Positions 38,844 through 48,892 of a stretch of 64,000 nucleotides of DNA are shown one piece after another. Below the pieces are notes generated by a model. That model ran no database searches and was not told the DNA's origin. It worked only from the letters and a program-made list of their open reading frames with translations. The first letter of the stretch is position 1; each line of letters begins with the position of its first letter. The stretch is from contig NW_025408669.1 of assembly GCF_020360975.1 (NCBI RefSeq), positions 620,001 through 684,000 on the forward strand. The letters are read 5' to 3'. Both the position numbers and the translations under genes were made by a program. This stretch comes from Hirsutella rhossiliensis. Taxonomy: Eukaryota; Ascomycota; Sordariomycetes; Hypocreales; Ophiocordycipitaceae.

Positions 38844-38907
38844 TATTTACCCTTAGCCGTGTCCTGCGCGTGCTTTGGGTGTGTGCCCTCGTCCCCGTCA
38901 AATTACG
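38844..38907 (+). repeat. Un-RIPed fragment of the 374-bp LTR-like repeat
   Basis: About 60 bases are colinear with the 3' end of LTR-like copies A, B and C. From CCTTAGCCGTGTCCTGCGCG to CCCGTCAAA the alignment to 21,130, 24,971 and 50,988 is gap-free over about 52 bases, and most differences are C here/T there or G here/A there. It preserves the likely original sequence of the terminus. Confidence 0.65.
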
Positions 38908-39024
38908 TACGAACCGTTATATCATTATATCGTAGATAACTAAATAGACTATTAGTTGCATGCGTAGCGACTAATGTGACGGTTCTAAGCGTATATAAGG
39001 ATTAATTATACTAAGACGTAATAA

Positions 39025-39230
39025 GTTATTCCTAGAATTCCTAACTTAGTCTACTCTGTAGAGTTTTAGGCGATAATAGTCTACTACCTACTTATTTATA
39101 CTCTACACCTTCGTATTAGCGCGGGACGTTATTCCTAGCATTCCAAATTTAGTCTACGGGTTTAGACGATAACAGTCTACCATCTGCTAATTCGCATTCC
39201 GCAACTTCGCTATTAATACGGAACGCGGCA
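39025..39230 (+). repeat. Imperfect tandem duplication, about 103-bp unit
   Basis: Two units starting GTTATTCCTAG at 39,025 and 39,128 share TTAGTCTAC and GGCGATAA/GACGATAA words. Function unknown. Confidence 0.5.
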
Positions 39231-39539
39231 CTAATATCATCTAGAACCTAGGCGGGTAGCTTATACCCGGCAATTTTCTTCCTAAACCTATCCTAGCATC
39301 GCGTACAGTCCTTCTAGAAATGATCGCGCTAGTTCCATATAGGACTGCCTCAGCTACATTTATGCCCCATACGGTTGCGACTCACACCCGTACTACCGAC
39401 ATAGTCTGTTTAAGCAGAAATTTCTAGCGGAATGTACTAGAACGTTGCTAGCATCTAGGCATCTGCTCCATATCCGCCCTACCTCGATTAATAAAGTAAG
39501 AAGGAAGTGTGAGACAATGCTATAGGCAACCCATTTACC

Positions 39540-39547
39540 TATAAAAG
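39540..39547 (+). promoter_or_regulatory. TATA box of the double-knottin gene
   Basis: TATAAAAG lies 140 bases upstream of the ATG at 39,680. The start context CATCACTATGAAG is a good fungal initiation context. Confidence 0.5.
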
Positions 39548-39679
39548 CTGCAGAACATCTTCGGATTTAATGACGAATAGCAGCTCCTCTCCATCACTTA
39601 TCGAGCACTGACCTCTCACGCTAGTCTTACACCGGTTATCGACTCCTTCCTCAAGTTCACCATCTATCAGTCCATCACT

Positions 39680-40202
39680 ATGAAGCTGTTCACATCTTTG
39701 ATTTTCGCAGTCGCTGCGACGATTGCAATTGCCGATGGCAACTCTCCAGCCGACAATGATCAATCTCCGTCAGAATATAGTCAACATAAGTGCTCGCGAA
39801 CTCTGGGCCCATGCCAAACTTCGGGCCATAGTTGCTGCAAAGGATTTTACTGTTATAATAAAGAGGTAATTTCATCTTTACGCAAGGGCGGTTATCTTAT
39901 ATAGAGAAACATGCTGATTCAGCCATAGTGCTTTGATAAAGAGATCAAGGTAAGACTTTCATTTAACGTTCTTTTACTAGATATTAACCGAATGCTACCA
40001 AGTGTTCTCACTTGCATGACCCTTGCATGGTCGCAGGCTATAAGGGCAAGAAGTGCTGCCTTGACCTTACTTGTAAGCCTCAAGGACACGGAGGTCGGGG
40101 AACGGTATGTAAAGAACAGAAGGTTCACTCGATCAACTTTCCCATACTGACGTCTATCGTCAGTGCGAGCGTCGCATCAACAAACTCGGTTATACGGATT
40201 AA
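39680..40202 (+). CDS. Secreted tandem (double) knottin-like protein, 115 aa, four exons
   Basis: Exons 39680-39865, 39929-39949, 40003-40104 and 40164-40202 are joined by GT-AG introns of 63, 53 and 59 bp with branch-like CTGAT, TTAAC and CTGAC; the frame is open to TAA. Exon 2 is only 21 nt. Residues 1-18 are a signal peptide, then an acidic/Ser linker. Twelve cysteines form two six-cysteine units. Unit 1: C38-x6-C45-x6-C52-C53-x4-C58-x4-C63. Unit 2: C70-x6-C77-x9-C87-C88-x4-C93-x10-C104. The CC doublet and spacing are those of inhibitor-cystine-knot proteins. Splicing matters: without the micro-exon C63 is lost, and without the last intron the chain runs into a long unrelated tail. Knottins act as effectors, protease inhibitors, antimicrobial peptides or channel ligands; which applies here is unknown. 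Confidence 0.8.
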
Positions 40203-43118
40203 GGACCAGCACTTACTTAAGGGCTCTATTTATTACAGTCACTACTACAGATAGATATAAATCGACTTATTCGCTTATTGTCACGCAGTAGGCAGAGGCG
40301 TGGGCACAGATGCCGTCCGTAGCATGATGTCAACAAGCTATAGAGAGCTCCTTCGTATGCGGCGGGCCTGCGCCTGTAGATACGGGATTGAGCCCTCCGC
40401 GCGTAATCCCAAACAATAACTTGGACCGCAGTCCAAGTTCCAATAGTCCATAATGGCCACAGGCCCTAACACCTTGTCACACAGTCTATTCGGCCATAAC
40501 GTCCAGTTGCACAGCGCCCGTCGGAGCGCTTTCGACTCTTGCTTATCTGGACAGTATAACAGTTATAAGCCCGGGACTTCTGCTGCCCCGGCCCGGCATC
40601 GGTCCATATTGATATTTACCTAGCCTAAGAGTCCCCTATTCGAAACCTAGTGGTGCGCGGTGTCGCTATAGTCTTAGAGAGGACTAAAAATACAACTAAA
40701 TAAACAATCGCGGATTACTTCGCTTGTCCTGCCTAGGAAGCACTAGCTAGTACAACGTAGAGGGTATGTTACATATGGTCCATTCGGCCTCTACGTCCGT
40801 ATATTAGGCGCCTATTTCGTGTTATCCAAAGGCGATTTCCCGCCAAGTAGAACGAAACGTCCTTATGCCATTTCTCTATGCACTTTATCATTCTATGTCG
40901 ATAAGCTGCCTATTGCCTGCACTAAAATAGAAAGTATATAACTAGCTCCAGCGGGTATTTGTATATGTATTGCTATAATGCCGCTGCTCTAATGTTATGT
41001 AGATATCTATTCAATCTTATAATTTCTATTCTTAGTTGCGCTAGCATGCTTGCTTTCTCTCTAGATAAGTTATTATAGACGTTTGGTGTGCCCGTATAGC
41101 AGTGCGATATTGACCTTCTTTATATGCTTATCAATATAGTCTAGAATGCTTGTGTCTGTCTGGTGGCTCGCTCGAGCTATGGTCAAGGTCATTGATCGCA
41201 TTCATGGAGATGTTCGCACTGGAGAGGCGCCTTCTATGGTTGAGGGACTATGTAAGAGTTCACGGCTGAACTTGCGCGCTTAAATTTGCCCTGCCAATGT
41301 GACCCTTCCGCCCAGGATGTAACATATTTCCTGGTTTTCCGTGAGATTTGGCTTCTGTGCATGTTTTAGATTCGCTTAGCCAAGGTGGCGTTGATGCAAG
41401 TAGTAATATCTACGCCATTCACCTGAGCAGCCCGCTTATATTCGAACATGTGAGACGAAAGCCCGTTGCCTTCCCCGGTCTTTGGAAAAAATATGGATTG
41501 TGAGTCGTATTTATTTGCCATGACATGATCGCCGAACTATCCGACGACGTCACAATGGCGACCCGCTCGCGGCTGCACAGCCAGCAAGGTGATGGACGCA
41601 TCTCCTGCTAGGTACTATTAAATCAACGGTATAAGCCGTGGTGGGTTCATACCTGATCATGGCAAAAGGTCACAACTATTGAAATGAACGCGAAGAAGGC
41701 ATGTTGGAGGACACGAGTTGACTCTGAAAGGCTCAATAGCCATGTGAACCCCTGCCAGCTAGCTAGATTTATTCGAGACGCAGCTTTCTGCTGCTAGACA
41801 ACATCAACAAGACCATGCATTCTGCTTCACATTCCATACGGGCAAGGAGGCATGGTGCGGAGATCAATGCAAATACTTAGACACAAGGCGCATTCCCGTG
41901 GCGGCGCACGATTGACAAAGGCCCTGACTACCCAGCCTACCACTCTGACTATTCGGCCAAGCAACAAGTAGGCTAGTGTGGCTAGTCAAGGCGCAGCGCC
42001 GACAACTACCGCACATTTTAGTGCGTGTATTCCCTGCGCCTACGCCACGCACTGCAATAAGCGCCGCCTACACCAAGGCAAAAGTAGGGTTATTGCAACG
42101 TTTAGTGAAGAGTATAACTCGTATTAGGCGCCCCTAGTGGCGTTGTGACGATTATGTCTTTAATATAATCCCTCCCTATATAAATCTCGCTGTGCTCCTT
42201 CCTCTTAGACTTCTGCCTCGACGTTATCCTATTAGGTGGCTATGACTGCTTACTTATCCTCTGCATTATATAAGGGCATTGAAATGTAGATCTTATCTTG
42301 AGTAGGCTCTTGAGAGGGCTTTTGCGAGGGCATCGTAACGTAGATCCTTCTTATGTTAGGTCGATCGGCTAGTGTTATGACGAGCCGGCTAATAGGCTAG
42401 CCTTGTTATCGTCAGCCTCGTCGTTGTTAGCCTTCTCATCGTTGGATGCTAGCGTGCGGCAAGCAGCCTATGAATAGGCCAGTTATAAGCGTGTGCCCGG
42501 CTTATATATATCGCTGTATTCTTAAAGATACCGCAGCCCTTGCTTTGTTACTGCAGCGGCCGACTCCTTAGTAGTTGTCAGCGTCTCCTAGGAATGCGTT
42601 GACGGCAGTGGGTCTTATTACGGCTCCATTAGGAATTGCGTAAAGTGTTGCAGTAGAAAACTAGCTGCGTAAGATTTCCTAATGCTAGCCTATGTGGCAG
42701 TCGGCCAGAGGGGCCCGCATAAGATGCACCACCGGATGCGTATAACTTAATGCAATCAGGGCCAGAGAATAATGCCGTATTAAGACATCGAATTTATCTG
42801 GCCCATGCTAACAAAGCCGATCAAAGAGGATTATATAGAGGTAACTATACATATCAAGACCCCTTAAGGCTGCCTGGCCCGTTAGAGAGAATTCATCGTT
42901 ATTCCACTTTAGTATAAACCCCTTATCATTCTATAAATTTATGCTCTCAAACCCGTTTAAGAGTGGCTCATTACTACGTTATAGCTACATACTATGGGGC
43001 CGCGACATCCCATAGGTCTTATAACAGGCGAAGGGATATGTTAACTGCTTATAAATTAGAATGCTGTTTATAGCTGACTGGCACAGTTATTAGCGTCCTG
43101 CTGCTAAGGAAGCAGATT
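40203..43118. other. Intergenic region, no supported gene
   Basis: About 2.9 kb of un-RIPed sequence with only short frames (60-62 codons) lacking signals or domains. A TATATAAA box occurs near 42,178, but no plausible coding region follows. No tRNA-like fold or DUF3328-type HxxHC motif was found on either strand by eye. Confidence 0.5.
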
Positions 43119-43184
43119 TCAGCTAATATCACATTCCTTTTCAGCTAATATCACATTCCTTTTTAGCTGATACTTACATTCCTT
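43119..43184 (+). repeat. Three tandem 22-bp repeats upstream of the repeat-precursor gene
   Basis: TCAGCTAATATCACATTCCTTT occurs twice exactly (43,119-43,140 and 43,141-43,162) and a diverged third copy follows (43,163-43,184). It lies about 530-590 bases 5' of the ATG at 43,710. It could be a binding-site array or a chance minisatellite. Confidence 0.7.
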
Positions 43185-43709
43185 AATATATGTTACTTAG
43201 GGTTAGGCTCCGCCTTAGCCCTTTTAAATAGCCCGCTGATTAAGACTCTTACTTCTACGGACGTTTATCTCCTTATTACGTATTAGCCTCCTCGCCTCGG
43301 CATTCCAAATAATGTCAATCTTCTCTTTATTCGCTGATAAGCGTGTTTAATATAATTGGACTATTCTTAATACCCTCTAGCCTTATTACTAGCCTTTCTT
43401 AAGTATTCTCCCTACTATAGACGCTATAGCTAAAATTGTCGGAGCTAGATGTCTAGGCCCTTTACATGACTTCTATGCTAAGTTAAACGCTTGCTTGCGC
43501 TAGGAGAGCGCATAGTATTCTCTAAGTATAAAGAATGAGCATCAGCCGCTTCCAATATATCTTTCTCTCACTACCTATCAATCAAAACAGCTTAAGGATT
43601 GGATTCTGACTTTAAGAAACCGCTTGCTCTAATTCTTAAAAACATAGGACTTTAAGCTCCTTACGTTTTACCAATTACATTTAAATCAATCAAAATCCAA
43701 CCTAGCACG
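43185..43709. promoter_or_regulatory. Upstream region of the repeat-precursor gene
   Basis: There is no gene. A weak TATAAAGA is at 43,527-43,534, about 180 bases before the start codon. The start context is CTAGCACGATGAAG. A short TTAGGGTTAGG lies just 5' at 43,197. Confidence 0.35.
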
Positions 43710-44585
43710 ATGAAGTATAGCACCGGAGCTTTGGTGGCCATGTGCCTCGTCACTGGTATTTTTGCCGCTCCCACCCAGGAAGTTAGCCGGAGGGATATGG
43801 AGTCCGACACCGACTACCGCCGCTCCGTGGAAGCGACCAACGGGGACGACGACTACGACGCTCCTGGGGGCTATCGCCGCTCCATTGAAGCAGCCAATGA
43901 TGACGATGACTACGACGCTCCTGGGGGCTATCGCCGCTCCGTTGAAGCAGCCAACGATGACGATGACTACGACGCACCTGGGGGCTATCGCCGCTCTATA
44001 AAAGCGGCCAACGATGACGACGACTACGACGCTCCTGGGGGCTATCGTCGCTCTATAAAAGCGGCCGATGATGATGATGACTACGACGCTCCCGGTGGCT
44101 ATCGCCGCTCCGTAGAAGCGACCAACGGGGACGACGACTACGACGCTCCTGGGGGCTATCGCCGCTCCATTGAAGCAGCCAATGATGACGATGACTACGA
44201 CGCACCTGGGGGCTATCGCCGCTCCGTAGAAGCGACCAACGATGACGACGACTACGACGCACCCGGTGGCTACCGCCGCTCTATAAAAGCGGCCGATGAT
44301 GATGATGACTACGACGCTCCCGGTGGCTATCGCCGCTCCGTAGAAGCGACCAACGGGGACGACGACTACGACGCTCCTGGGGGCTATCGCCGCTCCGTTG
44401 AAGCAGCCAACGATGACGACGACTACGACGCTCCTGGGGGCTATCGCCGCTCCGTTGAAGCAGCCAACGATGACGACGACTACGACGCCCCCGGTGGCTA
44501 TCGCCGCTCTGTGGAAGCGGCCAACGGGGACGACGACTATGACGCTCCTGGTGGTTATCGCCGCTCCGTGCATACGGCCTCTTAA
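43710..44585 (+). CDS. Kexin-processed secreted repeat-peptide precursor, 13 x 19 aa (candidate RiPP precursor)
   Basis: This is a single-exon, 291-residue protein. Residues 1-20 are a signal peptide (MKYSTGALVAMCLVTGIFAA). A first RR is at 27-28, a degenerate short unit ends in YRR at 38, then exactly 13 units of 19 residues fill 39-285, and the chain ends SVHTAS. Each unit is S[VI][EK]A[AT][ND][GD]DDDYDAPGGY-RR. The last ten residues before RR never vary, while positions 2, 3, 5, 6 and 7 do, giving seven peptide variants. Kex2 in the Golgi would cut after each RR, and carboxypeptidase trimming would leave 17-mers with two tyrosines bracketing DAPGG. This is the architecture of fungal kexin-processed peptides and dikaritin precursors (UstA, PhomA, GigA type), in which a Tyr-containing core is cyclised. 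The core sequence is none I know. A tyrosinase lies 7 kb away; no DUF3328 gene is visible. Confidence 0.85.
   Translation: MKYSTGALVAMCLVTGIFAAPTQEVSRRDMESDTDYRRSVEATNGDDDYDAPGGYRRSIEAANDDDDYDAPGGYRRSVEAANDDDDYDAPGGYRRSIKAANDDDDYDAPGGYRRSIKAADDDDDYDAPGGYRRSVEATNGDDDYDAPGGYRRSIEAANDDDDYDAPGGYRRSVEATNDDDDYDAPGGYRRSIKAADDDDDYDAPGGYRRSVEATNGDDDYDAPGGYRRSVEAANDDDDYDAPGGYRRSVEAANDDDDYDAPGGYRRSVEAANGDDDYDAPGGYRRSVHTAS
43824..44564 (+). repeat. 57-bp coding minisatellite, 13 units
   Basis: There are thirteen in-frame 57-bp units with no indels. Units 5-6 (from 44,052) and 9-10 (from 44,280) appear nearly identical at DNA level, indicating duplication of a multi-unit block. Despite being a repeat, it shows no RIP signature. 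Confidence 0.9.
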
Positions 44586-47185
44586 TACCGATAAGGAATC
44601 AAGGGAGTTCGCGAAGAAGAGTCTTAGGCGATATAGTTTGTTAACGACTATTTGCGTTAGCTAGCTTAGAAGAACTTATAGTTAGGCGAGGTTCTAAGTT
44701 AATCAATTTAGTCTACTAAGCACATTCGTTATATTAAATTTAAGTTATTAACTAATACGTATAGTAAATCTAATTAGATCGCTATGAAATTACGCTAAGT
44801 AAAGGTATATTTAATAATACTAATATCTATATATAGTTAATCCTCTTATTAAGGAGAGTAGGCATAAGAGGCTATAGTTATCCTTAATAGACCTAATAGT
44901 TATATATAAGGAAGCCTGCTTAACTAATATAACTCCCCTAGCTAAAGGATATTATATAGGCCTAACTTAGGTATAGGAATATCTTAATGCCCTCTTTTAG
45001 CTAGCTATATATAGTTACTATACTTATATAAGCCCCTCCCTTATCTTAATAGATAGACTAAGATATATATTACTAAATTTACCTTTCTATGCCCCTATTT
45101 CTCCTACTATGCTCTTAAGCCACTGCTTAAGAGTTATAAGCCCGGCCTATACGGCTAGATTATCTTTTGCCCGCCGATATTACCTTTAAAGCTATTTACG
45201 AGCTATTAACGCCGTTATAACGCTTAAATCGTAGTGTTAAGGCAAGGAACCTAGCTATACTAAGGGGCACTACTAGAAACATACGAATTATATATCCCTT
45301 AAAGAAGGATATTACTTATTAAGCTAGAACCCCTAATTTTCCTAAGATAACGTTAAAGGAAGTAAGAGGGAATAATTATATCGTAAGATTAAAGGAAAGC
45401 CTCGATTAGACCCTATAGATTAAGGGGATTAAATCGTAGGCCTAGACTTATAAGATTTAAGAATATACTAACCTAGATAGTGTAAAGGAGCTTAAATAGC
45501 CCTAATAGCTAGACTAGGAGCAATTTATTATTAACCTTAGAGGGAGACCTTCTTAACGAGAAGATAAAACCGAGGCTACGTTCCTTACAAGGCGAATAGG
45601 CTATAACGAACGATACTAGGATATAAAGGACTCCTTTCGTAACCTTAAGAAAACGTTCTAGCTATAATTCGATTACTATAAGGTCTAGTAGAAAGCCCTA
45701 ATCGCACTTAAAGAATTAATTAAGAAAAAGATTAATAAAGGGCTTTAAGGGGCAACCCTAATATATAATAGCTTAAGAGAGAAAATTAAGGAACTAAGGA
45801 AGTAAGCTATGCCCTTAAGGGCAGAGGAGAAAAAGCTAATTTATAAGAGATATACGACCTCTATTAATAAAAGAGGTATATAAGACTAGAAAGCATAAGT
45901 AGAATAGCTCGACTAAATTATTATAGATTTACGAGACCTTAAGGTTAATATACTTAACGATATAAGAATTAGATAGGACTTTCTTATAGCGGTAGATAAG
46001 TAGGACCTATATTAGTCTATAATAATAAGGGCTCCTAACTTCTATAATAAAAGATATAGTAAAGATTAACTTCCCTTAAGGAACCTAATCGCTAACTTTA
46101 AATATAAATATACTTATAGGAAGAAGTTATAACTACCTATAAAAAGGGGAAGCGCTAATTAAATCTCTAGGAAATTAGACACCTAAGCTAAATGCGCTAG
46201 CTATAAGTAGTACGATAATAGCTTATTAAGCTAGTAGGAAAATTATAACTTACTATAGGTAATATATAATAAGAAGCCCTTATTAGGCTAGAAATATAGT
46301 AATCTAGCTAAATAGAATATCGAAAAACAGCTAAAGGACTATCTAAATAAGAAAGTAAAGTATATAGCCTAGACCCTTAATTCCTACCTTAAAGGAAGAG
46401 AACTAGTAAATACTATTATTAGTAATAATAGGCTAGGAAAGACTATTAATACGGTTACTTTATCTAGGGTAAATATAGCTATTAAGGGAACGCCGTTATT
46501 TACTAATAAATTAATATATAACTTAGGGGCTATATTAACCTCTTTAATAACCTAGGTTAGTTCTAGGAATAAACCTTTAAATAGGGTTCTAATAATAAAG
46601 TCTAGGTTAAAGACTAAGCCTTTAAAGTATAAGGAATAGGAATAGTAGTTATCCCTATAATTAATAGTAGAAAGATAACTTTACTAGATACTTACTTTAT
46701 CTTAGAAATACTAATAAGTATCTTCTTAGCTAAGCTAGGGATAATAGTAGGGATATTTTAGAAGTAGCTCCTAGGATACCTTTATTTAAAACCTATAAAA
46801 GAGGTTTATATTAAACTAACCGACTTTAAAAGTTAATTTATAATAGGAATACTCCTATAGCGTAAGCGGGTATTTATAGTTATATAAGCGCCTAAGCCGC
46901 TAACTAAGGGGGTAGGTAACTTATAGTATCGCCGCCTTAGGTATCTTAGTCTAAGATTACTAAAGAAGCTATTAAAAGCCTACCTAAGCACTAAGCTTTA
47001 AGGCCCTATAATATATAGATATTAGATATATATAATAAGGAAAGCTAAGAGGGAAGTCTAGAGAAAAATACTATCCTTAAAGCCTAAAAGTTTAAGGGTA
47101 TAAATTAGCTTCGACCTTTACCTTAGCCCTATAATAGTATATAATAAGGAAAAGAACTTCGCCCTATTTACCTATATAGATATAT

Positions 47186-47954
47186 TACCCTCGTAGTATA
47201 GTAGTTATATACCTAGGAGGCTTACTAGCTATAACGCTAGAGTTAGTTTAAATCTAGCTAAGGGTATAATTATTTTTTAGTTAGACTAATAAACCTTATT
47301 AACCTACTTATTAATTAGCTAATTAGCGCTTTTAAAAGCGCTTATAAATATACTAGTAGTCTAGCCCTACTATAAGTAGACCGACCTAGACCTCGCTTAC
47401 TTAGACCTAGTAATAAATTCGTTAGGACCTCCCCTTAACCTTAGTCTAGGCCCCCTAACTAAAAAAAAATAAAAACCTAGGGCCGATACTAGTAACTTAA
47501 TAAGTATAGCGTAAAGCTAGTATAATAACTTAACTACTAGCTTAGCTAAAGGCTAGTATTAATAAAAAATAGCCTACTAAGCCTTATAGTAGAAAAATAA
47601 AGTAAAGCTTAGGAAGATATTATTATAAGATAAGGTTAAAGATAATTATATAATTAACTATTAACTAAAAACGCTTATACTACTAATTAATACTATATAC
47701 CCTATATATATAAAGGAGTTACTTTCTAAGGTTACTTTATAGTAGGGCTAATATAATTCCGACTAACTATAATAATACCTAAGATAGCTAGTATAAGATT
47801 CCTATATATTATAACCGCGACTTAGTATAAGGGCGGACTAGCTATAAAAGAATAAAGGGTTTTCCTCTAAATACTTTAGTTTTTCCTTCTTATTTAACGC
47901 TAAAGTTCTAGATACCTTTAAATAGGTAACTAGTATAATCTTAATAATAATAAT
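47186..47954 (+). mobile_element. SINE-like element, copy 3 (full length)
   Basis: 769 bp with a perfect 12-bp target duplication ATATAGATATAT (47,174-47,185 and 47,955-47,966). The tRNA-like head starts ACCCTCGTAG with box A-like and box B-like segments, and the tail is a run of AAT units. RIPed, non-coding. Confidence 0.88.
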
Positions 47955-48120
47955 ATATAGATATATTTATAAGGTTCTATTACTTAATAGAAAGAAAAAT
48001 AGATATTAGGGATATCTTTAATAACTTTATAGCGGTACTTATAACTTAGTATAAAGTTAAAATAACTATATTAATTATTAATAAGAAAAGGGCTCTTTTA
48101 ATAATAAAATAAAGGGATTA

Positions 48121-48892
48121 TTATTATTATTATTATTAAGATTATACTAGTAACCTATCTAAAGGTATCTAGAACTTTAGCGTTAAATAAGAAGGAAAAA
48201 CTAAAGTACTTTAAGGAAAACCCTCCCCTTTTTTATAGCTAGTCCGCCCTTATACTAGGTAGTAGTTATAATATATAGGAATCTTATACTAGCTATCTTA
48301 AGTATCGTTATAGTTAGTTAGAATTATATTAGCCCCGCTATAAAGTAACCTTAGAAAGTAACTCCTTTATATATATAAGGTATATAGCGTTAATCGGTAG
48401 TATAAGCGTTTTTTAGTTAATAGTTAATTATATAATTATCTCTAACCTTATCTTATAATAATATCTTCCTAGGCTCTACCTTATTTTTCTGCTATAAGGC
48501 TTAGCGGGCTATTTTTTATTAATACTAGCCTTTAGCTAGGCCGGTAGTTAGGTTATTATACTAGCTTCGCGCTATACTTATTAAGTTACTAGTATCGGCC
48601 CTAGGTTTTTATTTTCCTAGTCGGGGGGCCTAGACTAGGGTTAAGGGGAGGTCTTAATAAATTCGTTACTAGGTCTAGGTAGGCGAGGTCTAAGCCGGCT
48701 TACTTATAGTAGGGCTAGACTACTAGTATATTTATAAGCGCTTTTAAAAGCACTAATTAGCTAATTAATATATAGTTAAGTATAGTCTACTAGTCTAACT
48801 AAAAATTAATTATGCCCTTAGCTAGATTTAAACTAACTTTAGTATTATAGCTAGTAAGCTTCCTAGGTATATAACTACTATATTATAAGGGT
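48121..48892 (-). mobile_element. SINE-like element, copy 4 (full length)
   Basis: 772 bp, minus strand, with a perfect 14-bp target duplication AAATAAAGGGATTA (48,107-48,120 and 48,893-48,906). The tail is at its left end. It is convergent with copy 3, so the two make a large inverted repeat around 48.04 kb that results from two independent insertions. Confidence 0.88.

Noticed and set aside
38660..38935. 91-aa plus-strand frame with a hydrophobic segment
   Set aside because: It runs through the LTR fragment at 38,844-38,907, which explains its C-terminal part; no sign of selection.
41864..42052. 62-aa minus-strand Cys-containing frame
   Set aside because: No signal peptide, no regular cysteine pattern and no splice partners.
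43197..43207. TTAGGGTTAGG as an interstitial telomere repeat
   Set aside because: Fewer than two units; easily chance.
43686..44573. 295-codon open frame on the minus strand across the precursor repeats
   Set aside because: It is the antisense shadow of a 57-bp periodic sequence; its translation is a low-complexity V/I/G repeat, and the plus strand has the signal peptide and kexin sites.
47186..48892. A single transposon with 770-bp terminal inverted repeats
   Set aside because: Each arm has its own different target duplication, an AAT tail and a tRNA-like head, so they are two independent SINE-like insertions facing each other.
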